A stretch of DNA of 64,000 bases, taken from positions 32,763,885 to 32,827,884 of the forward strand of contig JAVDOI010000001.1 in NCBI GenBank assembly GCA_032191485.1. The letters are read 5' to 3'. The notes beneath the pieces are model-generated. The model did no database searches. It had not been told where the DNA came from and was given only the letters and a program-made list of their open reading frames with translations. Origin of the DNA: Leptoclinus maculatus (Eukaryota; Chordata; Actinopteri; Perciformes; Stichaeidae). This document shows, piece after piece, positions 42,401 through 50,823 of this stretch. The first letter of the stretch is position 1. Every line of letters starts with the position of its first letter. The translations under genes were made by a program, and so were the position numbers.

Positions 42401-45400
42401 AAGCTTAATAAAATATTTAGAGGTGGCAATCTATATAGTTGGTGTGTTTGACTCAAGGACCCTGGAAAGGCCCTCAGGGTATAGTAACATATCATGGATG
42501 AATAGAAACAGTGATGCCGTTTCAATAGCTGGTTTCTGTCCAGGTGTGTGTGTGTGTGAGACATTTACACTACATGTCATGTGTGAGCCTTCTTTTAGTG
42601 TTTACCGTGTGACGATGAGGTATTTGTCACATTCACAATGATTTAGTGATGTTCGCTCTAACAGCTGACTCTAAATCATCGGTCCACCACGTGTCCCAGA
42701 TATATTAAATGGGCTGCGTTTTCCCAGTTAATGGCTCTTTGTGCGTTTACATTAGAATATCGTAAAATACATATTTTTTATCGCCTCCAGAGCATAAAGT
42801 ATTGCAAATGTTAGTGGGCATAAATTAATAATAACCCTCACAATAATAATTAATTCCAGAAAGGCCATTTTCATTTTTCATGTGGGCGTATTTAAATGGC
42901 ACGCCTGCTTTCATTGAGGGAACCTTATTATTCGCCTCAATGCAACTGCTGGAAAAAAAACCGCAAATAAGTCTCAGTCTTTGTGACATTTTCAAAAGTT
43001 AATTTCACACTTTGGTACAAAGCATCTTGTTAGGTTGAGAAGCACAGAAACGTGCTTTGTGCAGGCGTTGGTGAGTCTAGCTTCTTGGCAGATGACACGG
43101 TGGCAATGCAGCACGAAACAAGAGGAAACACCTGTGTGGGATTGAACAAATCATGCAGAGCAGCTCATTTCAGCACTCAGCAGGCAGCTTCTTCTCCAAT
43201 CACCTCCCGGGCCAATCATATCTTGTCAGAAGATTTTCCAGCAAATTTATTCAACACCCCGTTTTTCCCCCCATTGATTGCTTCACTTTTCCAGAGTCCA
43301 ATTATGGACTCCATCCCTTCAGCCTCTCATCTCTGGTGTTTTCCAATACAGTCTGGTTGTACTTTGCAATGAAGTTTCATCCGAGAGAAGGCTGAAAAAT
43401 AATCTAACCCTTATCAGGCAGAGCAGGACCAACAGTTTAGCAGAGCCTCGAAATTGAGGTGTTGCAGTTGACGCAATAATGTCTCCACAGTAGAGAGCTT
43501 AAACAATTACCAATTTTTGGAGGCCAGATAAGAAGCGACAACTTCATAACAGAGTAGCGAGACCAGAGATTCAACAACCTTTTGTTACATTCACAAAGTG
43601 ATTATTTCCGGTTCCAAGTCACCAAACAGTTTCATGTATCAACAAGGATGAATCGTCTCAACAAAACACGCCTCCACCTTGCAAACTACATACAAACTGC
43701 ATTATTTATCTGAGCTATACAATTAATGGAACCGTTCAATGCTGACAACACAGGTTAATGGATAAATAAATGGAGACATTCCTCATGCCAATGGGGTGTG
43801 ACTTCTGTAATCATGTTACGACAAATATAACGTGAGACAGAATAATAGCTGCTGTGACTTCTGAGAGAAGGACAAACTGAAAACTGACCACAAGTCCATC
43901 AGTCGAAGAACTCCTGCTGCTCACCGAGTAGCCGTCGTTGTGGTGCAGCTTAGCTTAGCATAGTTTAACCAAAGTCCGTCTAAATATACATTTAGACATT
44001 GACATTCAAATCAACTGTGACAGAAAAGTTGGTCGAGGCAAATTATATTTTTAGACTTATATATTATAGACTTGATATTGTCGGGGATTTTACATTTATT
44101 TATTTTTAAATATAGCTTTAAATGTTTTTTTTCTTGTACAACGGCATACTGACGGTTACAGCCTGGTCAAATGAAGTGTGCATCAGGCTACTGACGTGTC
44201 AGTGAATTATTTATTAAAATGTTCTTGCATGGAAATATGATTTAAAAAGCACAAAAGGTCACATGCATATGATGTCACATTATGTGGATATTATGGCATT
44301 TGGCAAAGAAAAGATCTGATTTTGCCAGGCCCTATGGGGAAATGACTTAATTTAAAGTAAAAACATATGGGAAACCCAATCAAATGTGGAAGGAAGAGAT
44401 TAGAAGTTCAACTACTTTTCTTTTTGTTGTGGGCTAGATCAAAGTTCTGACAGAGGTTTTCCTTTAAGTTCAGTGCGTTGACATGAGTTACAGATAGGAG
44501 AGAGCCTTCATCAGAACTACAGATAATATCCGTCTCTTTGGCTCCTACTTTAATCTTGTGCTGAACAGAATATTAATAACCTTCATAAAAAGGGGCTAAC
44601 CACTTCAGACAGGAGGGAAAATAGGCCAAGATGGTGCCACGGAGTACAGTGGGGGCACAGTATGCCAAACACAATCCTCCCTTACATGCAAAGCCCTGGG
44701 GGGGGGGGGGGGGGGGGGAGACCAGCAGAGCGAGCTATGAAGGCACTTGGCCTCTAAATATGAACACGGACGGTTTTATCCAACACTAGTAACAGAAACC
44801 ACTGCTCGGGGAAGTGACACGCTTCTGAGAAGTGATCCATTTTACTTTGAAGTGAGAGTCGTAATAGAGGACTTATATACACATTTGTTTAAGGTATTTA
44901 TTTATTCACATTTCTTCTTCCACCTCTGGTTTAAGAATAATCAAAGAAAATAAGAGGTTGTATTTTGCATTCTCTAAACATAGTGTCACGTAAATGGAAC
45001 ACTATTCTTGTTTTTTCATGAGTGAACAATAGTAACCTGTTTCATATTCCAGGAGGAGGAAGCAGGAAACAAAAACACTTTCTCCGAAATGGTGCCATTG
45101 ACACCTCTTATACAACACTTCCTCATGACACAAGCTCTGTGCAGGTAGACTTCCATCGACAGTGTTAACAACTAAGACGAAATCACTAAAGCACAATTTA
45201 AAAGTCGTTTTAAATGTGATTTTGAAGCTTTAGTTCTCAACAATAAAAACACAGTAATGTCATCGGTTTAAAGATTAATACAATGAATCCAAAGGCTGTA
45301 AGTTGCGCAACACAAGGTAAGGCCATAAAGTCGTCCCGCAACATTGCAAAGAGCAAGTTAAATATTCAGACTATGCACTATATTCAGTGAGTCATCTTCA

Positions 45401-48400
45401 GTAAGGGAACTTTCGTGAGCTGCATACAAGCTGGACGAGATGGTGAAAGCCTGAGGCCACAGAGGCACAATGTTTCAAAACACATGACTGACCTAAAAAA
45501 AACACAAAAAGAATCTATCTCGCCGTTAAACCAGCAGTGAACAGATCAAATAACAAAGGGCTGCTTTTGTTGTAGCAGTAAAAAACCAACTGATTTAGTT
45601 TCAAATTAATCCTTTGATCTTGCGGCCGTTTGATCCATTTCACAAACTGCACTATAATGATTCTTAAGAAGTATTTAACTTGTGTCAGTCCTCCTTATCA
45701 AATCACTCCTTACTACTAATAACAGTCCCTCTAAACCCATTTCTCTATTTATTTAAATACCGGCGTAATGGAGGCGCAATTGAACCAGACGTAGCACCAA
45801 AATGTGAGTTGCCCCGGAAAAAAACTGCAGCGCAAGCCTGATGATGTGGGCAAAAAAAAGGTCTTTAAAATGTAAAATAACCATCCAGAGATGCAAGCTG
45901 GCAGTTAATACCCACTTAGCACAGTGTGACTCAGCCTTTTCTTCATTTTATTACTTTAACTTAGTTTTAATTATTCCCCTTGTTCTGAAATGGCCCTATA
46001 ATGTACAAGTCGAGTCAAACTGACTGCAACCCATTTGCACACCACTTGGTCACGGCAACCTATTACTTTTAAAACAGATAGTCGGGTTCATTTCAAGTAC
46101 ATTCATATTTATATTCTTCACTGGCGTCACCTATTGCAAAGAGAGAAACGGGAGGAATTCTAAAGCCCAATGACAACTGCGTAAGGGATGGAGCAGAGAG
46201 GGGGTGTAACTCTACTGAGACAGTTGGTGCATCGGGGTTTTACATGACTTGCTGCTGTCGGAAAATGTTGCTTTAAAGTTTCCTCTTTTGACAAACGACC
46301 AACCCCGCTGTCACATTGGCTAGCTGGCCTTGATTGATGAGTAGTGACAGCAGAAGGAAGAGACTTCCAAGTGACTTTTGCTTTGGCCCTGACACACCAA
46401 ACCAACCGTAAAGAACTCGCATCAACAAGGACGGACAGATGCATTACATCAGCCGGATGACTAGCCAGTTTTCTGTCTTCCTATTCAATCCAATCAATTA
46501 CTTTCAGGTCACAGCAAATCGGACTGAGAAACAGCCATTGCTACTGCTGCTACTACCACCAGACAAATACGGAGAAACCAGACGAAACTGTTGAATAAAA
46601 CTCGTTTAATAAGTCCCTGAATTGAAGGAAAGCATCTTGAGGGCAGTAATGAGTCAACTTAAATAAATTGCGAGGTGAAACAATTAGTGAATTGACAAAA
46701 ATATTAGACGCCAACTATTGTGATAATTGAATATCGGGTCACGTTTCAAGTAAAAAATGATGAGGCGTTAGTGCTTTTCATTATCTTTAGATCATAGTAA
46801 AGTTTAGCATCTTTGGGATTTTGACTGCCGTTGTTGACTCTGATGGGCATTTATGACATTATAAAAACAAAACAATGAATCTATAATGAAAATAATCATT
46901 AAGCAGCAGCCCAAAGCATAATGCAGGCAGATAAAGACACATATCACATAGCAGTAAAAAGCATTTACGTTACATTAAATCTGCATTGTATCACCAATAA
47001 GCAAAATCACGTGAGAAAATGATCGACTCAACATGAGCATCGTATGGGGTAACACACGACCGTGTGTCTCCACCATCATGACAAACATGCTGCATGTGTC
47101 ATGATGGTGGATTAAACAATGCGACATGTTTAGGGTACAGAGGGTATGGACGCCATAGTGTGAGTGGGATGAGCGACGGCGGATAAAAACAAACATCATC
47201 AGAGCGGTAAAACCTGCCCATCTGCAGTCTTTGATCCTCTCCTCAAGCACTGCCGCCTAATGCCAACACCTGCACACACCAGCAGAGCTCAGACTCACCG
47301 TGCCTGGCCACACAGCAACTCCCCCACCCCTCCCTCACGGCTGTAGGCAAAACAACCTTAACAGATTGGTTTGTTCCCAGCTCGAGAGGCTTCATTTTAA
47401 CCACTGACTTACTGGAATGCAGTGACGAGCATCGTTTATTTTTGTCCTCACTCGTGGTTACACCTCACCTTTCAAAGTTAATGAGCAGAAAGAATGCATC
47501 AATAACATGCCGAGGGCCGGACAGATGTGACCGTTTCATGTCATTTATTCTGAGGGCTATCATGGCCATGTCATGTTGCCAGTTCTTATACTGCATGTGT
47601 CCAACAGAAAGCCTCCTGAAGCCTGCGTCTAAAGAGGTCAACTTAATTACGGCTGCAACCAACAATTGATTTTGTTATCCGTGAATCTGTCGAGTATTTT
47701 CTCAAAACAATCAATTATTGGTCTACGACGGAAGAAAATGCTCATCACGGTGACGTCTTCAAGTCGTCATAATTGAGGATTAAAGAAACTCCACAAAACA
47801 TTCACATTTGAGAATACATTCAGAATAATAACTGTGGTGTTGAGATTCATTTTGAAAATTAATTTATCAATTTGAGACACCTTCTCAAGTAGAGGAATAA
47901 CTTGGCCATACACAAAGTGGTTCTTTCCTCGAGCAATGAAAAGAGATCCGTCTCATGAATTTCTGTTTGATACTTCAAAATGACTTTTTCCATTTGGCGC
48001 CAGAAGCGTAACACATGCACATCAGAACATATGTCATTTGTGAACATATTGTATTCATTTACAAAAAGGGACAGTGCACAGCGAGTAACATTTTAGCTTC
48101 CACCTCAATATAAAGAGCTAGCTAATGAGCTAATTCTATTACAAATGAGTATAATAATAGCTAATGTTATCAATACAGTGCATCATCAAGCACTACAGTA
48201 CAACTAAATACAACACAGTGAGACAGATAAATACATTACGAAATTAGCAGATATATATATTTTAAAAAAATGAGGGTACGTAACAGCAGTGCCAGACTCG
48301 TGATTTTCTTGCAAGTTTGGTTTGCTTTAAGCCATCTTTTAAGCTTATGTTTAAAGTGAATTAGTGCTCTCTTAATTCAATAGGAAGACTATTCAGTAGT

Positions 48401-50217
48401 GGTTGGGTTGACAAAGAAGACTTTGTTTGCCCAAACTTGGTACGTCTGTTTATTGTACTTCACAGTCCTCTCTGGTTGACGTTGTTGTCCTGCCACATTT
48501 GAGAGAGTTCAAGGTTTTAAACGGCATTTATCCAGCTAACTTTATGACTTTATTAAGCCTGCTCCGTGAGACAGGCCCCTGCTCTGCCATTGCTCCATCT
48601 TAAACGCTGTATCGAGGCTAGCTCGTCAAACTAGCGCTGGTCAGAAACATTAGCCCATTTTCCCTTCCCTCAAAAATATCATAAAATGTTTTTAAAGCAA
48701 CTTGCTGAGACTGGCCAAACCACACCGCTTCTCGTATATCCAGGACGTAGTTCTGCAAGAACACGGGTGTAATTGCTGTGTGTGGAGTCCTCACTGTCCA
48801 CGGGCAATACATAGTTTAAGGATTAAAGTGTGGAGGATTACTCATTAGTCTGCACGCTGTGACTCAGAGCGTAAATAACATTCCTGGTCATGACCAGTAA
48901 GACCATATGGTGCAAAGCAGAACACGGAAAAGTGCTGAGACTATGGAATTACACATGTGCATGAAGAGGCGCTTGTTATCAGACAACTACTTTCACATTT
49001 CCATGTTATACATACACACATCTTTAGTGGGTTGTCACACTTATTGTAATCAAGTCTGAAAGCCTCAAGGTATACTGTGCAATCTGCAAATTACAGATCT
49101 ACCGCTGCTGCATTTCACAAGTTGCGAGGAACAGATGATCCTTAACATTTAAAAAAACAACTTCTAATGAAGACTAAATTAATGTAACGAGCTTTACAAC
49201 TTACAACTCTAACTTGGCAAATTAGTTTGCACCGAGGTCAACCAGGAAGTGCTTAAAGAGGAAGACTTCACTGAAACACAGGAAACGGAGTTTTTAGCCG
49301 GATCCAGCTCTTCAGTCAGGAGATAAAATCATTCATGTCTGGTGTTTGGGAATTCCAGTCGGTGTCAACGTGACTACGATTATTTGAAATACGTCTGAAC
49401 TGTATGATTTTTAAACAGAGAGATGAAGTGCTGTGCCTTGAGTGAGAGCACTAGATTTTAGTGTACGCCCACGGCTCAAGTGAAGTTTACCTCATAGAAT
49501 CACCTCAAACTCTCTCTGCTGCGTTTAAATACAACAGTCTATACTATGGAAAGCTGAATCTTTTCTATATCAGTATCTGTGTGATCCACATCAATACATA
49601 AAACACAAACAAAACATAAATCTGTGAAGCCTTTGTAGGGTTCAGTAGTCTTTGAATCTGTTCCCAGCTGGAGACGTAGTTGTGGCTGTGTGGCTTTAGA
49701 CTATTGTCATAACCGGTTCTCTAACAAGCAAACAACCAGGGTGGAGAAAAAAATCTATTGTTGTGACTTATGTGTTTGATCAGTGCATTGGTATAATTGG
49801 CACCCTGCTTCTTGCAACACCACCGCCACAAAACAATGTTCAAACGCAATGAGCTGTAAAAGATCTTTTTTATGACAACGACGAAGTGACAAGCTGTTTA
49901 GTCCACATAAGGCTCTTTATCACCCGCGTTCTTAAGTGCTTTCTCATAGCTTAACATTATACCGATGCAAATGCAGGATAGAAAGAAAAAAAAATCATAT
50001 TACTTACATGTCCGTAATTGATGAACCCATGTTTACTGGCAATTTGCTGAGCTTCCTCCTGACCTCCAGGTATGTGGACAGCCCATGCGTTGGTGTAGAC
50101 CTTCTGACCCAGTGCTGGTTCCAGCCCAGAAACCAGCAAGACCAGCAGAGGGCCGAGCAGCAACTCCAGGAGCCGGAGCCTGCGGCCTACAGAGGGACAC
50201 GGAGGGCCAGAAGCCAT
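278..50217 (-). CDS. furin: furin proprotein convertase, N-terminal part (6 coding exons)
   Basis: Furin is a calcium-dependent serine endoprotease of the trans-Golgi and endosomes that cuts precursor proteins after basic motifs. Six exons (50008-50217, 16585-16683, 10146-10241, 7546-7674, 7228-7304, 278-366) join in one frame for 233 codons plus 1 nt. Residues 1-38 are the signal peptide region and about 39-118 the prodomain. Residues 114-118 (RRKKR, then D) are the autocatalytic cleavage site, R86-S87 after RTVVKR is the secondary cleavage site, and His80 sits where the human pH-sensor His69 lies. Asp164 (in ILDDG) and His205 (in HGTRC) are the catalytic Asp and His. Numbering runs a constant +11 against human furin (153, 194, 107), which supports the exon joins. 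Ser, P-domain and membrane anchor lie left of the window. PCSK5 or PCSK6 fit less well: KVYTNAWAV and EKNHPDL are furin-like. Whether this is the furina or furinb co-orthologue cannot be decided here. Confidence 0.95.
1597..1649. repeat. (CA)n microsatellite
   Basis: About 26 uninterrupted CA units in furin intron 5. Confidence 0.98.
2241..2632. mobile_element. miniature inverted-repeat element, hAT-like
   Basis: The left end reads TAGGGCTGTGATT and the right end, on the other strand, CAGGGCTGTAAGA. Flanking 8-mers atcaaaac and atcaacag agree at 6 of 8 bases, fitting an aged hAT target duplication. No transposase is present. Confidence 0.55.
5377..5396. repeat. (ATC)n microsatellite
   Basis: Six to seven ATC units in furin intron 5. 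Confidence 0.9.
6283..6307. repeat. (GT)n microsatellite
   Basis: About 12 GT units in furin intron 5. Confidence 0.95.
7228..7304 (-). CDS. furin: furin coding exon 5: calcium-binding loop region
   Basis: Seventy-seven bases, residues 179-203 plus two bases of the codon for Arg204; acceptor tttattcag|GAC and donor AACAG|gtagaa. It encodes DPDASYDVNDGDPDP then PRYTQLNDN, the acidic loop just before the catalytic His in furin-family enzymes. The split AG|A codon is completed by exon 6. Confidence 0.95.
7546..7674 (-). CDS. furin: furin coding exon 4: catalytic Asp
   Basis: One hundred and twenty-nine bases, 43 residues (136-178), phase 0 at both ends; acceptor catcctcag|TAC and donor AACTAC|gtgag. 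It encodes RDLNAKSAW, GYTGKGVVVSILDDGIE and KNHPDLMQNY. Asp164 is the catalytic aspartate of the subtilisin-type triad. Exon 5 follows after a short intron of 241 bp. Confidence 0.97.
9071..9329. mobile_element. miniature inverted-repeat element
   Basis: The ends are TAGAGCTGCAACGATTA and, on the opposite strand, TAAAGCTGCAGATTA, about 259 bp apart. The inner part resembles the copy near 37.2 kb (atatctttaggttttggact is shared). No matching target duplication was found. Confidence 0.6.
10011..10031. repeat. poly-G tract, 21 bases
   Basis: Uninterrupted G run in furin intron 3, about 115 bases from exon 3 (C in the furin transcript). Confidence 0.95.
10146..10241 (-). CDS. furin: furin coding exon 3: end of prodomain and autoactivation site
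   Basis: Ninety-six bases, 32 residues (104-135), phase 0 at both ends; acceptor ttgtttag|GTG and donor CTG|gtgagt. The run SKRRKKR|DVFVEP holds the furin autoactivation site, cut after Arg118. The human equivalent is KRRTKR|DVYQEP. The exon continues with MDPKF and QWYL at the start of the mature enzyme. Confidence 0.95.
10363..10382. repeat. (AT)n microsatellite
   Basis: About ten AT units, followed by an A-rich run, in furin intron 2. Confidence 0.9.
10909..10936. repeat. (CT)n microsatellite
   Basis: About 14 CT units in furin intron 2. Confidence 0.95.
13978..13999. repeat. (ACA)n microsatellite
   Basis: Seven CAA/ACA units in furin intron 2. Confidence 0.9.
15807..15876. mobile_element. 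short inverted-repeat remnant
   Basis: Starts tagggccgacgattaaac and ends gtagctgcagtccta, resembling the two ends of the element type at 9071-9329 with the middle lost. No target duplication. Confidence 0.4.
16542..16580. repeat. (CA)n microsatellite beside a furin splice donor
   Basis: About 19 CA units (GT on the transcribed strand). The tract abuts the donor of furin exon 2, which reads AAG|gtaaggtgtgtg on the minus strand. Confidence 0.97.
16585..16683 (-). CDS. furin: furin coding exon 2: prodomain with secondary cleavage site
   Basis: Ninety-nine bases, 33 residues (71-103), phase 0 at both ends; acceptor ttttcag|GTA and donor CCCAAG|gtaagg. It starts VFGDYYHF, a prodomain signature. 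It contains RTVVKR|S (residues 81-87), the site equivalent to the human second cleavage after Arg75, with Lys and Arg at P2/P1 and Arg at P6. His80 corresponds to the human pH-sensing His69. A CA/GT microsatellite begins right beside the donor. Confidence 0.95.
17471..17996. mobile_element. hAT-type miniature element with target duplication
   Basis: The ends are TAGAGGTCGACCGATTATT and, on the opposite strand, TAGAGGTCGATTGATAGTG. The flanks gtccaaag (17463-17470) and gttcaaag (17997-18004) match at 7 of 8 bases, as expected for hAT insertion. The element is 526 bp and has no transposase frame. Confidence 0.8.
18955..18977. repeat. poly-G tract, 23 bases
   Basis: Uninterrupted G run in furin intron 1. 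Confidence 0.95.
19175..19371. repeat. 31-bp minisatellite, six copies
   Basis: Six tandem copies of a 31-bp unit that starts ctgttactgtatgtcttcat, plus a partial seventh of about 11 bp. The copies are essentially identical, which points to recent expansion or homogenisation. Confidence 0.97.
19780..20420. promoter_or_regulatory. CG-rich block inside furin intron 1
   Basis: CG dinucleotides are clearly denser than in flanking intron DNA. It contains ATTGG (about 20030) and CCAAT (about 20110) boxes, and at 20364-20379 the inverted repeat CGGCGGA-AA-TCCGCCG followed by another ACGGCGGAAA. This may be an alternative promoter or enhancer. No exon or splice site could be assigned. Confidence 0.35.
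20285..20306. repeat. poly-C tract, 22 bases
   Basis: Uninterrupted C run followed by A8; it lies in the CG-rich block (G in the furin transcript). Confidence 0.95.
24253..24311. repeat. (GT)n microsatellite
   Basis: About 29 GT units in furin intron 1. Confidence 0.97.
27106..27645 (+). mobile_element. probable solo LTR of a retrovirus-like element
   Basis: A 540-bp unit begins TGTG and ends CACA and is flanked by the 4-bp duplication cctt (27102-27105 and 27646-27649). An AATAAA signal lies at 27553-27558, about 88 bp before the 3' end, as in an LTR with a short R-U5. No internal gag, pol or env sequence is next to it, so it reads as the scar of recombination between two LTRs. It contains a run of 19 C. 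The family is not identified. Confidence 0.6.
27416..27434. repeat. poly-C tract, 19 bases
   Basis: C run inside the probable solo LTR. Confidence 0.95.
28354..28393. repeat. (GT)n microsatellite
   Basis: About 20 GT units in furin intron 1. Confidence 0.97.
29034..29339. repeat. 18-bp minisatellite, 17 copies
   Basis: Seventeen tandem copies of an 18-bp GC-rich unit (ctctacgacagggaggcg and variants). Because 18 is a multiple of 3, frames stay open on both strands, giving RSTTG-type and RLPVV-type repeats that are not real proteins. Variants are ordered: early copies have ggcgctct, the middle mostly gccgccct, late ones gccgctct. Confidence 0.97.
30373..30399. repeat. (CA)n microsatellite
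   Basis: About 13 CA units in furin intron 1. Confidence 0.93.
31732..31753. repeat. (CA)n microsatellite
   Basis: About ten CA units in furin intron 1. Confidence 0.9.
33739..33790 (+). mobile_element. retroposon 3' tail (fish SINE/L2-type)
   Basis: The words gtaagtcgctttggataaaa and gcctctgctaaatgactgta, then taatg repeats, form a tail I recognise from very common fish retroposons. The body upstream is too degraded to name. Confidence 0.6.
34881..35214. mobile_element. hAT-type miniature element with target duplication
   Basis: The left end TAGTGCTGGGCGA pairs with TAGGGCTGGGCAA on the opposite strand. The flanks cgaggaag (34873-34880) and ctaggaag (35215-35222) match at 7 of 8 bases. 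It is AT-rich with repeated atatcg words and has no transposase. A partial copy with similar words lies near 39303-39360. Confidence 0.8.
35369..35408 (+). repeat. exact 40-bp duplication, copy 1
   Basis: Forty bases beginning attagtggaaac are identical to 37969-38008, in the same orientation; the flanks differ. Confidence 0.9.
37195..37347. mobile_element. truncated miniature element
   Basis: The right end aagttgcagcccta and an inner segment shared with 9071-9329 (atatctttaggttttggact) mark a copy of the same family. The left end is not clear. Confidence 0.55.
37570..37594. repeat. poly-G tract, 25 bases
   Basis: The longest G run of the window, in furin intron 1. Confidence 0.95.
37969..38008 (+). 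repeat. exact 40-bp duplication, copy 2
   Basis: Identical to 35369-35408, exactly 2600 bp away. The match stops sharply at both ends. Confidence 0.9.
38092..38137. repeat. (GT)n/(GA)n/(GTGA)n compound simple repeat
   Basis: GT units pass into gagagt and then gtga units. Confidence 0.9.
44698..44718. repeat. poly-G tract, 21 bases
   Basis: Uninterrupted G run in furin intron 1. Confidence 0.95.
46670..46914. mobile_element. degraded miniature element
   Basis: Right end attaagcagcagcccaaag and an AT-rich body with repeated caattag and aatcatt words resemble the 9071-9329 family. Boundaries are approximate. Confidence 0.4.
47649..47880. mobile_element. truncated miniature element
   Basis: Left end tacggctgcaaccaacaatt, then caatcaattattggtctacg, typical of the same fish element type. 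The right end lacks its inverted repeat. Confidence 0.5.
50008..50217 (-). CDS. furin: furin coding exon 1: signal peptide and prodomain start
   Basis: This exon encodes 70 residues and ends in phase 0 at the donor CAT|gtaagta. The chosen ATG (50217-50215) has G at +4 and starts MASGPPCPS. A leucine-rich hydrophobic core at about residues 16-31 and a small-residue end before QKVYTN make a normal secretory signal. The following KVYTNAWAVHIPGG and ASKHGFINYG are the conserved start of the furin prodomain. The frame stays open further upstream, but no in-frame ATG was found there and the upstream residues are not signal-like. Confidence 0.93.
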
Positions 50218-50338
50218 GGGTTCTCCTAATGCAGCACAGTCTCTGAGCGCGGCGTCTCTCCGACGGGCCGGGGCTGCCGACGGTGCATGCAGGTGCACGG
50301 AGAGAAGGGAGGGGGGGGGGGGGGCAGTCACAGCTCAC
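50218..50338 (-). other. furin: furin 5' untranslated part of the first coding exon
   Basis: Just upstream, at 50339-50340, is an AG preceded by a pyrimidine-rich run (tttgtttcctgtcag on the minus strand), which looks like a splice acceptor. The leader from there to the ATG is 121 nt. It contains a run of 14 C (G on the plus strand, 50311-50324) and a 20-codon upstream ORF. The acceptor is inferred from sequence only. If it is not used, transcription could start near here instead. Confidence 0.6.
50226..50288 (-). promoter_or_regulatory. upstream ORF in the furin leader (20 codons)
   Basis: On the minus strand an ATG at 50288-50286 opens a 20-codon frame (MHRRQPRPVG...) that closes with TAG at 50228-50226, eight bases before the furin ATG. 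The ATG context is weak (T at -3). Such a short, non-overlapping frame so near the start could lower furin translation. Its use is inference. Confidence 0.5.
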
Positions 50339-50792
50339 CTGACAGGAAACAAAAGGAGACGACGGTCATTTCGTGTGATTGTAAAACTGAAACCCAAGAG
50401 AACACTGTAAACCTTGGACAGGTCAAGATCCAAGAGGGAAACAATTCACAAGAGGCCGAACAAAAAACACTTTCAATTTAAAATGTGAGGTTTTGTTCTT
50501 CTCACTATAGTTGCTTCAATATTTGGAGGAAACAAGGAAAAGAAACCGTAATAGGGGGAATGAACTGGGAGTGACTGTTTCCAGATTTTAAGATGTACTG
50601 AATACTGACATGTCGAAATAAAAAGACAAAATGCATTAAATAACATCTGAATGCGTTTTGTTCGTGAGGAATAACAGCCACACCGACAGCAGTTTGAACC
50701 AGACGTACAGCCCAGCTAAGTACAGGCATCTGATAATCCCACAGGAAGCAGTGAGCGGGGCGCCAAGGCCGGGCCTCGTGTTGTGGTCTCAC

Positions 50793-50796
<4 letters not shown>

Positions 50797-50819
<23 letters not shown>
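50797..50819. repeat. (CA)n microsatellite
   Basis: About 11 CA units upstream of the furin first coding exon. Confidence 0.93.

Positions 50820-50823
<4 letters not shown>

Larger units (their letters stand above)
16684..50007 (-). other. furin intron 1 (33.3 kb)
   Basis: No exon of either strand could be recognised. The intron holds hAT-type miniature elements (17471-17996, 34881-35214 and degraded copies near 37.3, 46.8 and 47.7 kb), a probable solo LTR (27106-27645), two minisatellites, five G or C homopolymer tracts, GT and CA repeats, a retroposon tail (33739-33790) and a CG-rich block (19780-20420). Repeat-free AT-rich stretches near 21.9, 29.9, 32.9 and 42.8 kb look like candidate conserved regulatory DNA. 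Confidence 0.7.

Noticed and set aside
47052..47111. The tandem hairpins as a microRNA precursor
   Set aside because: The main stem-loop is only about 43 nt, too short for a usual precursor with a 22-nt duplex.
48060..48600. Possible interspersed repeat (gggacagtgcacagcgagta and following)
   Set aside because: The start resembles a common fish repeat, but no ends or duplication could be defined, so it is not annotated.
278..50217. Reading the convertase as PCSK5 or PCSK6
   Set aside because: HPDLMQNY occurs in PCSK5, but the prodomain (KVYTNAWAV, GFINYG), EKNHPDL, NDGDPDPQPRYTQ and VANNGICGVGVAYNAKIGG are furin-type.
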